A model generated the notes under the pieces. That model ran no database searches, was not told the origin of the DNA, and saw only the letters and a program-made list of their open reading frames with translations. The position numbers and the translations under genes were made by a program. From positions 1-64,000 of the forward strand of contig NZ_JBHRRZ010000003.1 in the NCBI RefSeq assembly GCF_042643265.1: a stretch of 64,000 nt of DNA, given 5' to 3'. Positions 26,756 through 34,810 of the stretch are shown here, piece after piece. Origin of the DNA: Virgibacillus_O sediminis (GTDB taxonomy: Bacteria; Bacillota; Bacilli; Bacillales; Amphibacillaceae). How positions within the stretch are numbered: position 1 is the stretch's first letter; every line of letters begins with the position of its first letter.

Positions 26756-27001
26756 TCTGTTAGCGTGTCTCGGTACACGGCGTCTTTCGCCCTCTTCCGA
26801 TCCTTCTCCCCGAAAAAGGAGGGCAAGATTGATCAAACCGGCGATTCCGACTAATGCATATATGAGGCGTGCAAAAGCAGCACTTTGTTCTCCTCCACCA
26901 AAAATAGCTGCTACCAGATCAAATTGGAATAGGCCAATGAGTCCCCAATTGATCGCGCCGATAACAGTAAGTACCAGAGCAGACCGCTGCAAACCATTCA
27001 T
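26753..27001 (-). CDS. yuzA: DUF378 small membrane protein (YuzA-like)
   Basis: An 82-residue protein with two hydrophobic helices, VLTVIGAINWGLIGLF (about 9-24) and LIYALVGIAGLINLALLF (about 46-63), and a basic/acidic hydrophilic tail. INWGLIGLF is the hallmark of DUF378. The function is unknown. GGAGGTG precedes the ATG. It diverges from pgi, as yuzA does in the B. subtilis yug region. Confidence 0.87.
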   Translation of the reverse strand: MNGLQRSALVLTVIGAINWGLIGLFQFDLVAAIFGGGEQSAAFARLIYALVGIAGLINLALLFRGEGSEEGERRRVPRHANR

Positions 27002-27039
27002 ATAGAAACACCTCCATTTCTTCCTTAGTCATGCATTAT

Positions 27040-27053
27040 TGTAAGCGCTTAGG
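27040..27053. promoter_or_regulatory. cre-like catabolite control site upstream of pgi
   Basis: TGTAAGCGCTTAGG has the core of the CcpA cre consensus, with the perfect palindrome TAAGCGCTTA (27042-27051). The last two positions depart from consensus. It lies between divergent yuzA and pgi, about 95 bp before the pgi start. CcpA binding is inferred. Confidence 0.5.
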
Positions 27054-27147
27054 TGAAATATATGCATACTCTACCCTTGATTTCCTTCGGGTGCTTGGTT
27101 AAAGTAATACACATAACTAATTTATTCCACCCAAGGAGGATTTTCAG

Positions 27148-28494
27148 ATGACACATGTATCATTCAACTACGACAAAGCACTAACATTCTTTAAAGAAAA
27201 TGAACTCGAGCACCTCAGCAGATATGTTGAAACAGCTCATAATGAACTTCACAATAAAACTGGAGCCGGCAATGATTTCACCGGTTGGGTTAACCTGCCG
27301 GAAAATTATGATAAAGAAGAGTTTTCCCGTATACAGGCAAGCGCTGAAAAAATTCGAAAAGATTCCGATATCCTGCTTGTCATCGGAATTGGCGGATCCT
27401 ATCTTGGGGCGAAGGCTGCATTGGAAATGCTGAACCACTCTTTCCAGAACTTGCTCTCTAAAGAAGACAGAAATGCCCCGCAGGTTATTTTTGTCGGCCA
27501 TCACATGAGTTCCACTTATATGAGTGAACTGTTCGATGTGTTAAAGGATAAAGACGTATCCATCAATGTTATTTCCAAAAGCGGAACGACTACTGAACCG
27601 GCTCTGTCCTTCCGTATCTTCAAAAAATACCTGGAAGAGAAGTATGGTGTAGAAGAAGCTACAAAACGAATCTATGCAACAACAGACAAGGAAAAGGGTG
27701 CCCTAAAGACTTCAGCCGATGAAGCGGGCTATGAAACATTTGTCATCCCTGATGATGTTGGCGGCAGATATTCTGTTCTCACTGCCGTAGGATTGCTGCC
27801 GATTGCTGTAAGCGGAATTTCCATTGAGGATATGATGCAGGGAGCAAAAGATGCAATGGTCGATCTGAGCGACTCAAGCCTCTCCAACAATCCTGCCTAT
27901 CAATATGCTGCGGCAAGGAATATTCTCTACAATAAAGGAAAGGTAACAGAACTGCTGATCAATTATGAACCCCACCTGCAGTATTTCGCCGAATGGTGGA
28001 AACAATTATTTGGTGAAAGTGAAGGGAAGGATCAAAAGGGCATCTACCCTTCTTCCGCCAATTTCACTACTGACCTCCATTCTTTAGGGCAGTATATCCA
28101 GGAAGGACGAAGAAACATCTTCGAAACCGTTTTGCATGTAAATAAGCCTAAGAAGGATATGACTCTTGAAGCAGAAGATAACAATTCCGACGGATTGAAC
28201 TACTTGGCAGGAAAAACTATCCATGAAATTAATGACAAAGCATTCCAAGGTACCTTATTGGCACATACTGACGGTGACGTACCAAACTTAATTGTAGAAG
28301 TTCCTGAATTAGATGCTTATACATTCGGCTATTTGGTCTATTTCTTTGAGAAGGCATGTGCCATCAGCGGATACCTTCTAGGTGTCAACCCGTTTGACCA
28401 GCCTGGAGTGGAGGCATACAAGAAAAATATGTTTGCTCTTCTTGGTAAGCCCGGATTTGAAAAAGAAAAAGAGGAATTGGAGAAAAGACTCTAA
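27148..28494 (+). CDS. pgi: glucose-6-phosphate isomerase
   Basis: A 448-residue enzyme interconverting glucose 6-phosphate and fructose 6-phosphate. Signatures are IGGSYLGAKA (about 78-87), SKSGTTTEPA (about 143-152), GGRYSVLT (about 205) and YFAEWWKQLFGESEGK (about 275-290). It is of the compact Gram-positive length. AAGGAGGA stands before the ATG. It has its own transcript. The gene order yugO, yugI, yuzA, pgi agrees with B. subtilis. Confidence 0.97.
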   Translation: MTHVSFNYDKALTFFKENELEHLSRYVETAHNELHNKTGAGNDFTGWVNLPENYDKEEFSRIQASAEKIRKDSDILLVIGIGGSYLGAKAALEMLNHSFQNLLSKEDRNAPQVIFVGHHMSSTYMSELFDVLKDKDVSINVISKSGTTTEPALSFRIFKKYLEEKYGVEEATKRIYATTDKEKGALKTSADEAGYETFVIPDDVGGRYSVLTAVGLLPIAVSGISIEDMMQGAKDAMVDLSDSSLSNNPAYQYAAARNILYNKGKVTELLINYEPHLQYFAEWWKQLFGESEGKDQKGIYPSSANFTTDLHSLGQYIQEGRRNIFETVLHVNKPKKDMTLEAEDNNSDGLNYLAGKTIHEINDKAFQGTLLAHTDGDVPNLIVEVPELDAYTFGYLVYFFEKACAISGYLLGVNPFDQPGVEAYKKNMFALLGKPGFEKEKEELEKRL

Positions 28495-28616
28495 TTCCCC
28501 ATATGAGCGATGTAAAAGCTAGGCGCGCCGAACAGCGTTGAAAGTGCTTTAGCACTAACCGTGAGGGACAGCATTAAAATTTTATTCCCTTTCTGAAAAA
28601 AGTTTTATAAAAAGAT

Positions 28617-28642
28617 GTTTATATTTTTTTTACCCGGGGTAA
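28617..28642 (+). promoter_or_regulatory. sigma-B-like promoter candidate
   Basis: GTTTAT (28617-28622) and GGGTAA (28637-28642) with a 14-bp spacer resemble the general-stress sigma-B pattern GTTT-N12-15-GGGTAT. Only the terminator at 28681 and patB lie downstream. Unproven. Confidence 0.35.
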
Positions 28643-28680
28643 TACTATAACTGTAAGACTTTCTCGTATTCCCCCTGTAG

Positions 28681-28711
28681 GCAAAGCGTTTTTAACGCTT
28701 TGCTTTTTTTT
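28681..28711 (+). terminator. strong intrinsic terminator upstream of patB
   Basis: gcaaagcgtt (28681-28690) and aacgctttgc (28694-28703) form a perfect 10-bp stem followed by a run of eight T. Confidence 0.92.
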
Positions 28712-28796
28712 GGGCAATTTACCTTCAAACTGCTGAAAAGAGTTTTTAATCAAAGTTTGTTATAATAGATGGTAACTTAGCAGCAGGAGGTTTATT

Positions 28797-29963
28797 ATGG
28801 GTATTTTTGATATTGTACACGACCGTAAGAATACACGATCCATGAAATGGGACATGCTTCAACCTGTTTTTCAATCTTCAGATGTGCTTCCTATGTGGGT
28901 TGCAGATATGGATTTCCAGGCGCCCCAAGCAGTGAACGATGCCATCATTCAGCGGGCAAAGCATGGAATTTACGGCTATACGGTAACCGATGATGATGTT
29001 AAATCTTCCATTATTAATTGGATCGGAAAAAGGCATAACTGGGAAATCAATCCAGATTGGCTCACATTCAGTCCAGGAGTAGTAACCAGTTTACATATGG
29101 CTGTACAGGCATTTACATCTCCAGGTGATGATATTCTTATTCAGACCCCGGTGTACACACCATTTTATAAGGTTATCCAGCAACATGACCGCAACGTCAT
29201 CAAGAATCCGCTCGTGCTCGAAGGGAACTATTATACCATCGATTTTGCAGATTTCGAGGAGAAATTAAAACAGGGAGTCAAAGCTTTCATCCTATGTTCC
29301 CCGCATAATCCGGTAGGCCGGGTATGGAAGAAAGACGAGCTCGAAAAAATGGCGGAGCTTTGCAACAAGCATCATGTTTTAATCCTTTCAGATGAAATAC
29401 ATGCAGATATCATCTATCCGGGGGAACAAAAGCATATTCCTATAGCTTCCCTATCCAAGGAAACTGCAGACCGTACCATCACCTGTATGTCGCCGTCCAA
29501 GACCTTCAACCTTGCGGGGCTGCAAGCTTCATATATCATTACAACGGACATGGAGAAAAAGAAGGCGCTGGGTGAACACTTGGCTAAACAAGGCCATGGA
29601 ATGTTGAACACCATGGGAGACACTGCAATGGAAGCAGCATACCTGCATGGGGAAGAGTGGCTTGATGAATTAAGAGCCGTGCTGAAGGACAATTACAACT
29701 ATGCTAAAGAACAGTTAGAAAAGCATACAGATATAAAAGTCATTCAGGCAGAAGGAACCTATCTCTTATGGATGGACTGTACTGCTTTAGGAATGAACAG
29801 TAATGAGCTGAAAAAATTCATGACATATGAGGCAAAGGTAGGCTTGAATACTGGAAAGGATTACGGTACCGATGGAGAGACGTTCATGCGTATGAATCTG
29901 GCCTGCCCAAAAGCCACTGTAGAAGAAGGCGTAAAACGGATTATCGATGCACTTAATAAATAG
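28797..29963 (+). CDS. patB: PatB/MalY-type PLP C-S lyase (cystathionine beta-lyase family)
   Basis: A 388-residue fold-type I PLP enzyme. The N-terminal DVLPMWVADMDF (about 29-40) is typical of the MalY/PatB branch. The PLP lysine is in SPSKTFNLAG (about 231-240), and CSPHNPVGRVW (about 166-176) and SDEIHADI (about 199-206) are other cofactor contacts. It likely splits C-S bonds of cystathionine or cysteine conjugates. AGGAGG precedes the ATG. Its place near kapB matches B. subtilis, where patB and kapB are close. Confidence 0.9.
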   Translation: MGIFDIVHDRKNTRSMKWDMLQPVFQSSDVLPMWVADMDFQAPQAVNDAIIQRAKHGIYGYTVTDDDVKSSIINWIGKRHNWEINPDWLTFSPGVVTSLHMAVQAFTSPGDDILIQTPVYTPFYKVIQQHDRNVIKNPLVLEGNYYTIDFADFEEKLKQGVKAFILCSPHNPVGRVWKKDELEKMAELCNKHHVLILSDEIHADIIYPGEQKHIPIASLSKETADRTITCMSPSKTFNLAGLQASYIITTDMEKKKALGEHLAKQGHGMLNTMGDTAMEAAYLHGEEWLDELRAVLKDNYNYAKEQLEKHTDIKVIQAEGTYLLWMDCTALGMNSNELKKFMTYEAKVGLNTGKDYGTDGETFMRMNLACPKATVEEGVKRIIDALNK

Positions 29964-29966
29964 GCA

Positions 29967-30006
29967 ATAAATAAAACGGCCTGTCTCCTCAGGCCGTTTT
30001 ATTTAT
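29967..30006. terminator. bidirectional terminator between patB and sodC
   Basis: ataaaacggcctg (29971-29983) pairs with caggccgttttat (29990-30002), loop 6 nt, with A- and T-rich flanks on both sides. Confidence 0.92.
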
Positions 30007-30575
30007 TCTTCTTGATCTTCATTTTGATCTGTCGGATCGGTAGGAGACTCGCCGGTTTCTGGTTCCTGCTCTGCTTTAATTTCCCCACAGATTATTCGGT
30101 TCCCCGATTCCCCACCAGGCTGGCTTACCCCATCATCTTGGCCTTCATGGACGATAATGGATGTCCCCTCTTCTCTTAGAATAGAATTTTTTCCATCCTT
30201 CAAAGTCGCTTCCGGCAACATCAGCTCCGCTTCCACGAGCCCACCGGCGTCCGCCTCTACATTCGGCATATCACCGAGGTGAGAGCCCTCCGGATGCATC
30301 AGTCCATGCTCATTTCCATCCGGGTTGAAGTGGTTTCCGGCAGAAGTGAAATCCGGCCCTTCACACTTGGGGAATTCATGTATATGGACCCCATGATATC
30401 CGGGCTCCAATCCCTCCAGACTAATCTTCGCCTGAACACCGGATTCCTGTTCACTAAGCTCCACTGTTCCCACCATGTCACCAGAACCGTTATACATTTC
30501 GACCGTCCTGCTTGTTTCACTGTCAGTCTGACAAGAGGCAAGCATGATAGTAAAAAAAAGAATTAATAAACGCAT
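30003..30575 (-). CDS. sodC: Cu/Zn superoxide dismutase-like lipoprotein
   Basis: A 190-residue exported protein. The signal peptide ends in a lipobox (MLASC, about 10-14). The SodC fold has metal ligands in GVHIHEF, GNHFNPD, HGLMHPEGSHLGD and IIVHEGQDD, and a disulfide pair (KCEG and IICGEI). It would remove superoxide on the cell surface. The tail after the fold is strongly acidic and proline-containing, about 25 residues. Homologous to B. subtilis YojM/SodC, which has lost copper binding in part; here all histidines look present. ATG 30575 has AAAGGAG; the frame upstream lacks a site. Confidence 0.87.
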   Translation of the reverse strand: MRLLILFFTIMLASCQTDSETSRTVEMYNGSGDMVGTVELSEQESGVQAKISLEGLEPGYHGVHIHEFPKCEGPDFTSAGNHFNPDGNEHGLMHPEGSHLGDMPNVEADAGGLVEAELMLPEATLKDGKNSILREEGTSIIVHEGQDDGVSQPGGESGNRIICGEIKAEQEPETGESPTDPTDQNEDQEE

Positions 30576-30690
30576 ACCGTCTGCTCCTTTGGTTTCTTTT
30601 GGTATAAGTATCAACAAGAAACCCAAAGGGTAAACATAAAAACCCTCCTTGCTGAAAGAGGGAAACTAGTAGTTATCATAATTATTTAAC

Positions 30691-30885
30691 TCAGTAACGG
30701 TCATCATTTTCCTCGGCATAACGGATTTCTTCTTGATATTTTTCATTAAACCTGCGTTCTTCTTTTTTGGAGTATTTATAGAAACCGTACAGAGCACCGA
30801 CGGCAAGAATGATAAAAAGAGTTAAAATCAATATAGCTGGCAGATATTCCGATTTATCCTCAGGAAAATACAAAAATGGCATCAT
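30691..30885 (-). CDS. small membrane protein of unknown function
   Basis: A 64-residue protein with one membrane helix (about 13-33, LPAILILTLFIILAVGALYGF) and a charged C-terminal tail KEERRFNEKYQEEIRYAEEN. MMPFLYFP at the start follows AAAGGATGTGAGAGAA. A longer in-frame start at 30939 lacks a ribosome binding site. It diverges from kapB. I do not recognise a family. Confidence 0.6.
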   Translation of the reverse strand: MMPFLYFPEDKSEYLPAILILTLFIILAVGALYGFYKYSKKEERRFNEKYQEEIRYAEENDDRY

Positions 30886-31003
30886 TTCTCTCACATCCTT
30901 TGCAGATATTATATCAAAGATCTTAGTCTTCCTAAACATCAGCAGGAAAATGTTCGCTATTCTGTTACATTTTTGCGAGAATATGTTTAAGGGGGAGATG
31001 ATT

Positions 31004-31396
31004 ATGGCTGAAGTGAAAATAGGCGAAACTGTAAAAGCCCACTATAAGTCAGGGACTTACATCGGAAAAGTTGTAGAGGAACGGGGAAGCCATTATTTGG
31101 TTGAAGTACTAGCTGTCGCAAAACACCCTATGCAAGGAGATCTGCATAACCCCGGCCAGGTAGAAGGAGTGTTTTTCCATGAACGAAAAGCACTGGCCCA
31201 CCATGAAAAAATGAATGTAAAAAAACCTGCGGTGCATGCATATCCCAATGCCATTCCGGAATATGGAATATCCTTGAAGCAGGCTGTCGAGGCCTATAGA
31301 GAAAAGCTTACTTCTGAAAAAACGGCGTATAATGACAAAGCACTTCAGACTCTTAATGGCCTCGAAGAAAACTATTACAGAAAACACTTCTATTGA
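31004..31396 (+). CDS. kapB: KapB, kinase-B-associated sporulation lipoprotein
   Basis: A 130-residue protein matching KapB along its length: VKAHYKSGTYIGKV (about 10-23), VLAVAKHPMQGDLHNPG (about 36-52) and FHERKALAHHEKMN. In B. subtilis KapB supports KinB in the sporulation phosphorelay. I see no lipobox here, so a membrane link must be indirect. ATG 31004 has AGGGGGAG at good spacing; the open frame from 30809 is spurious. The kinB gene is not in the window. Confidence 0.9.
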   Translation: MAEVKIGETVKAHYKSGTYIGKVVEERGSHYLVEVLAVAKHPMQGDLHNPGQVEGVFFHERKALAHHEKMNVKKPAVHAYPNAIPEYGISLKQAVEAYREKLTSEKTAYNDKALQTLNGLEENYYRKHFY

Positions 31397-31442
31397 TTGA
31401 TCCTATAAAACGGTCGGTATACCTGCTCGGATTGTTGCTAAA

Positions 31443-31474
31443 AATAACAAAAGCCGGAGATTAATCTCCGGCCC
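31443..31474 (-). terminator. ptsH terminator
   Basis: GCCGGAGATTAATCTCCGGC (31453-31472) is a perfect 20-nt palindrome. On the minus strand it runs into CTTTTGTTATTTTT. Confidence 0.85.
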
Positions 31475-31479
31475 AGCTT

Positions 31480-31743
31480 TTACTCTCCTAAATGCTCTTT
31501 TACTACTTCAGAAACACCTTCAAGCGCTTCTTCCTCATCACTGCCTGACGCAATAATCTTGATCTCGGCATTTTTAGGGATACCAAGTGACATAACTCCC
31601 ATGATGGATTTCAGATTAACTTTCTTATCATTGTAGGAAACTTCCACTTCAGACTCATATTGACCTGCTTTATTCACCAGCAAAGTGGCTGGACGTGCGT
31701 GAACCCCAGTCTCTGCAGTAATTGTAAACGTACGTTCTTTCAT
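31480..31743 (-). CDS. ptsH: phosphocarrier protein HPr, free-standing gene
   Basis: An 87-residue HPr. His15 in GVHARPA takes phosphate from EI-P, and Ser46 in LKSIMGVMSLGI is the HPr-kinase site used with CcpA for catabolite repression. The histidine separates it from Crh, which has Gln there. In most Bacillaceae ptsH is followed by ptsI; here there is no ptsI and the gene ends at its own terminator. It may be the main HPr or a second copy. AAGGATG precedes the ATG. Confidence 0.92.
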   Translation of the reverse strand: MKERTFTITAETGVHARPATLLVNKAGQYESEVEVSYNDKKVNLKSIMGVMSLGIPKNAEIKIIASGSDEEEALEGVSEVVKEHLGE

Positions 31744-31828
31744 TAAAAATCATCCTTCCAACGCTATTTTTTCTGAGATGTTAAATTTTGTACAGGATCA
31801 CTGGGTCAGTGAAATCTGGACTACGTAT

Positions 31829-31875
31829 AGTATATACAAAAATATGTGGTTTTGAAACAAAAAAGCGCTTGTTTC
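31829..31875 (-). promoter_or_regulatory. ptsH promoter with inverted repeat over the -35
   Basis: Minus strand TTTCAA (31852-31857) and TATACT (31829-31834), spacer 17 bp. An inverted repeat GAAACAA-N8-TTGTTTC (31854-31875) overlaps the -35 and encloses AAGCGCTT, the core of cre-like sites. In the leader a second hairpin TCACTG/CAGTGA lies at 31798-31812. Confidence 0.5.
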
Positions 31876-31953
31876 GACAAGAATAATTTGTCTTTCCATA
31901 CGGGTTGTGATAACTTTACTTTGTAACTTACCCTTTTCTAGGAGGAATAAACC

Positions 31954-32661
31954 ATGAGTGTGCATATTGGAGCAGAACAAGGAGCAATTGCTGATAAAAT
32001 CCTATTGCCAGGTGACCCGTTAAGAGCGAAATACATTGCTGAAAATTTCCTCGAAAATGTAACCCAGTACAATGAAGTACGGGGAATGCTGGGGTTTACA
32101 GGCACATATAAAGGCGAAAGAGTATCCGTACAAGGAACCGGAATGGGGGTTCCTTCCATTTCCATCTATGTTGATGAATTGATTCAAAGCTACGATGTAA
32201 AGAAGCTGATCCGTGTCGGGACATGCGGAGCGATCCAGGAAGATGTAAAACTCCGTGATGTCCTCTTGGCTCAAGGCTCCACGACCGATTCACGGGTAAA
32301 CCGTATGGTTTTCGGCGAGATTGATTACGCACCCATTGCAGACTTTGACCTTCTGAAGAATGCCTATGATGCAGGCATGGAAAAAGGTCTGAACCTTCGT
32401 GTCGGAAATGTCTTCACCAGTGATACCTTCTATAGAGATAATGCAAAAGAAGTTAATGAACTGCTAGCCAAATATAAGGTGCTGGCGGTCGAAATGGAAA
32501 CTGCCGCCCTTTATACCTTGGCTGCAAAGTATGGACGTCAAGCCCTTTCCGTATTAACGGTTTCCGACCATATCCTCACAGGCGAGGAGACTACCGCCGA
32601 AGAACGGCAGACAACATTTAACGAAATGATGGAAATTGCCCTTGATTCGGCTGTAAAGTAA
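31954..32661 (+). CDS. deoD: purine nucleoside phosphorylase, DeoD type
   Basis: A 235-residue hexameric-type PNP that splits purine (deoxy)nucleosides with phosphate. The opening MSVHIGAEQGAIADKILLPGDPLRAK carries the phosphate-site GDPLRA, GTGMG near 62, and EMETAALYTLA (about 180-190). The catalytic Asp lies in TVSDHILTGE. CTAGGAGG precedes the ATG. Monocistronic, with a terminator at 32682. Confidence 0.96.
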   Translation: MSVHIGAEQGAIADKILLPGDPLRAKYIAENFLENVTQYNEVRGMLGFTGTYKGERVSVQGTGMGVPSISIYVDELIQSYDVKKLIRVGTCGAIQEDVKLRDVLLAQGSTTDSRVNRMVFGEIDYAPIADFDLLKNAYDAGMEKGLNLRVGNVFTSDTFYRDNAKEVNELLAKYKVLAVEMETAALYTLAAKYGRQALSVLTVSDHILTGEETTAEERQTTFNEMMEIALDSAVK

Positions 32662-32681
32662 TCGTCGGTATTTTAAAGATT

Positions 32682-32717
32682 ATCCCCTTCTCGCTCGTGA
32701 TGAAGGGGATCTTTTAT
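32682..32717 (+). terminator. deoD terminator
   Basis: atccccttc (32682-32690) pairs with gaaggggat (32702-32710), followed by CTTTTATT. Confidence 0.88.
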
Positions 32718-32888
32718 TAGCACCCGACCGAAAGAGCAACAATTTTCTTTTACTACTAATTCGAAGCCATGTGTTATACGTGGTCTTTCCCCCTTCTCTT
32801 ATGATAAAATTGACGATAATTAACAGAGTTGCCATGGAGGCGATCTCTGTCTGACTCTTAACCTCATTGGAAGGATGTCTGCACGCTT

Positions 32889-33362
32889 ATGGAATTATTT
32901 CTAAACTTCCCTATCATGGCTGCTTTGTCAGCGATCATCTTTGCACAGGTAATTAAGATTCCGATTAAACTGCTGGTGGCAAGAGAATGGAACATCAGCT
33001 TGGCCTTCAGCACAGGCGGAATGCCAAGCAGTCATTCGGCTGCAGTAGCTGCACTTACGACAGGCATTGGAATTATTGAGGGAGTTACCTCGAGCGTTTT
33101 CGCGGTGGCCTTCGTTTTCAGTATCATCACCATGTATGATGCCTCCGGAGTCCGCAGACAAGCTGGAGAGCAGGCAATAGTCATTAATCAATTGATCAAG
33201 GACTTTCAATATTTTGTGGACGGCGCAAAAGACTGGAACAGGAAGGAAGAATATGAAAAACGGGAGGAATTGAAGGAGCTTCTGGGACATCAGCCGATCG
33301 AAGTCTTTTTCGGCGGAATAACCGGTGTTGTCATTGCGTTTTTGCTCTATCCACTGTTTTAG
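32889..33362 (+). CDS. yuiD: divergent PAP2-family membrane protein YuiD (DUF212)
   Basis: A 157-residue membrane protein. Four or five hydrophobic segments surround FSTGGMPSSHSAAVAAL (about 40-56), which matches the PSSHS phosphatase motif of PAP2 proteins; the first motif KxxxRP is not evident, hence divergent. The substrate is unknown. GGAAGG stands about 11 nt before the ATG. yuiB, yuiC and yuiD are neighbours as in B. subtilis, but here yuiD converges on yuiC. Confidence 0.87.
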   Translation: MELFLNFPIMAALSAIIFAQVIKIPIKLLVAREWNISLAFSTGGMPSSHSAAVAALTTGIGIIEGVTSSVFAVAFVFSIITMYDASGVRRQAGEQAIVINQLIKDFQYFVDGAKDWNRKEEYEKREELKELLGHQPIEVFFGGITGVVIAFLLYPLF

Positions 33363-33468
33363 TCAGACACAATGGGATAGGACACCTGTGTACCGCCTTA
33401 CCGAATGCCGCTCAAGGACAGCTGATAGACGGTACAAGCCTAAGCTTTTTATTTCTTACTTACTGAAA

Positions 33469-33502
33469 AGAAAAGAAGCTTCCTGTTGGAAGCTTCTTTT
33501 CT
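33469..33502. terminator. bidirectional terminator between yuiD and yuiC
   Basis: agaaaagaagcttcc (33469-33483) pairs perfectly with ggaagcttcttttct (33488-33502) around TGTT. Confidence 0.92.
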
Positions 33503-33504
33503 CT

Positions 33505-34167
33505 TCATTTCATTATTTCTTGCCTGAAAACCTGCATGGATTCATCTTCATTGAGTTCAGTTAGCACTTCCTCACTTAGTGTCCCCTCACCCAACTCCAC
33601 AATATAAACATTTAGCTCCTGTTTGCCCCATTGTTCATATACATCCTCTACCGTAGGATAATATAAATCAATCTTATTTCCTTTGATTGCACTTCCCTTG
33701 TCAGCGACCACTCCATAACCATAGCCCGGAATATACATAATCGTACCAAGTGGATAAATATCTAAATCTGCTGCAATCGTGGAATACAAGTCCCTCTTCA
33801 CCTCGACACCTGAATAGGTAATACCATAATTAGGATGTCCTTCTGTTTTTCCAGTGGATTCTGCACCCGCTGTATATCCAGTAGCTACAACTTGAGCTGT
33901 CGGATATTGCTCCAGATCCAGGGCTTCTTCAAGGTTTACACTTTCCATATATGTGTGTTCTGAATCTAGCTGGTTCACCTGCTTTTCCTTAATGACAGTT
34001 TCCTTTTCCTCCACATTAGCAGGGGGAAATGCAGAAAACTGTATTTCCTTCTTCCATCCGCCTAGTTCCGCGAAGGAGATATTTGAAATGGAAGACATCG
34101 TTGCTATAAATGCAAGCATAAATAGCAGCATCATTCCTGATCTGCGGATGAAGTTCTTAAATTTCAT
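33505..34167 (-). CDS. yuiC: YuiC, secreted 3D-domain protein (lytic transglycosylase-like)
   Basis: A 220-residue exported protein. A signal peptide (about 10-33) is followed by a linker and a C-terminal 3D domain (about 85-195) with YPLGTIMYIPGYGYGVVADKG and the aspartates in IKGNKIDLYY (the three Asp that name the domain). B. subtilis YuiC is a muralytic stationary-phase survival protein acting on peptidoglycan. ATG 34167 has GAGAGGTG upstream; ATG 34191 touches its ribosome binding site. Confidence 0.88.
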   Translation of the reverse strand: MKFKNFIRRSGMMLLFMLAFIATMSSISNISFAELGGWKKEIQFSAFPPANVEEKETVIKEKQVNQLDSEHTYMESVNLEEALDLEQYPTAQVVATGYTAGAESTGKTEGHPNYGITYSGVEVKRDLYSTIAADLDIYPLGTIMYIPGYGYGVVADKGSAIKGNKIDLYYPTVEDVYEQWGKQELNVYIVELGEGTLSEEVLTELNEDESMQVFRQEIMK

Positions 34168-34226
34168 GGATAACACCTCTCTGGATGTCATCCTTCCCTA
34201 TTTTGCAAAAATTTATGCAAAGAAAA

Positions 34227-34541
34227 CTAGAACATTTGATATCCTCTCTTTCTTAGCATTTTAATAACGATTCCTGATACAATGGTGCCTGCAAAACCTG
34301 ATAGTAATATAACTATATCCATAGGCATGATATTGGCGAATCTTTCGGCAAGAATGGAGAATGCTTCCCCTGTATCTGTAAAATATAATAGAGTGGATAT
34401 ATCATCAACAATCATAATTACGATAATCGGGTACAGAAAAGCCATCAGCCATTTCGTCCTGAACAGCATATTCAAAATAAATGCAATACCAAAAAATATG
34501 ACAAAATACAATAAAATAGACATGAATATCTGGATGATCAA
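34227..34541 (-). CDS. yuiB: YuiB family integral membrane protein
   Basis: A 104-residue, very hydrophobic protein with three predicted helices (about 5-25, 30-48 and 72-94) and a basic C terminus LRKRGYQ. It is similar to B. subtilis YuiB in length and place. The function is unknown. The start is TTG 34541 with GGGGGA about 7 nt upstream. It is likely cotranscribed with yuiC, 59 nt downstream. Confidence 0.8.
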   Translation of the reverse strand: MIIQIFMSILLYFVIFFGIAFILNMLFRTKWLMAFLYPIIVIMIVDDISTLLYFTDTGEAFSILAERFANIMPMDIVILLSGFAGTIVSGIVIKMLRKRGYQMF

Positions 34542-34642
34542 AAATTTTCCCCCTCAAGACTCTCGATATACAACCTTCATTCTATAATACAGCTTGTTTG
34601 AAGGGCAAGCCGCATGTCTCTTAATATGGACATAGAAAAAAA

Positions 34643-34797
34643 GCAAGAGGTTGGGATATAACCAGGCTGTTTAACTCTGAAGATGAACTAGAGACTAAAT
34701 TAGCAAGGTATATATCCACAGCGGCTAACTCCGCCATCTAAATTAGTAGTCAGTTCATATTCTTCTTTTGATAAACTCTTCGATCCCAATCTCTTGC
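34643..34797. repeat. long imperfect inverted repeat (about 155-nt hairpin)
   Basis: Outer arms gcaagaggttgggat (34643-34657) and atcccaatctcttgc (34783-34797) pair over 15 bp with one wobble. Inside, 34683-34703 pairs with 34738-34758 imperfectly (atgaact and ctaaattag blocks), and GCGG/CCGC (34721-34734) caps it. It fills the gap between yumB and yuiB. The GAGGTTGGGAT end resembles intergenic hairpin repeats of other Firmicutes, which I cannot search for here. It may also act as a terminator of yumB. Confidence 0.6.
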
Positions 34798-34810
34798 CCT
34801 ATTTTTATTC

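Larger units (their letters stand above)
28495..28796 (+). other. intergenic region pgi-patB
   Basis: 302 bp without a supported gene. It holds a small hairpin agtgct/agcact (about 28540-28553), a sigma-B-like promoter candidate (28617-28642), a strong intrinsic terminator (28681-28710) and a sigma-A -10 box TATAAT (28761-28766) for patB. The terminator is about 190 bp from the pgi stop, so it may close either a pgi transcript with a long 3' tail or a separate short RNA. Confidence 0.6.
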
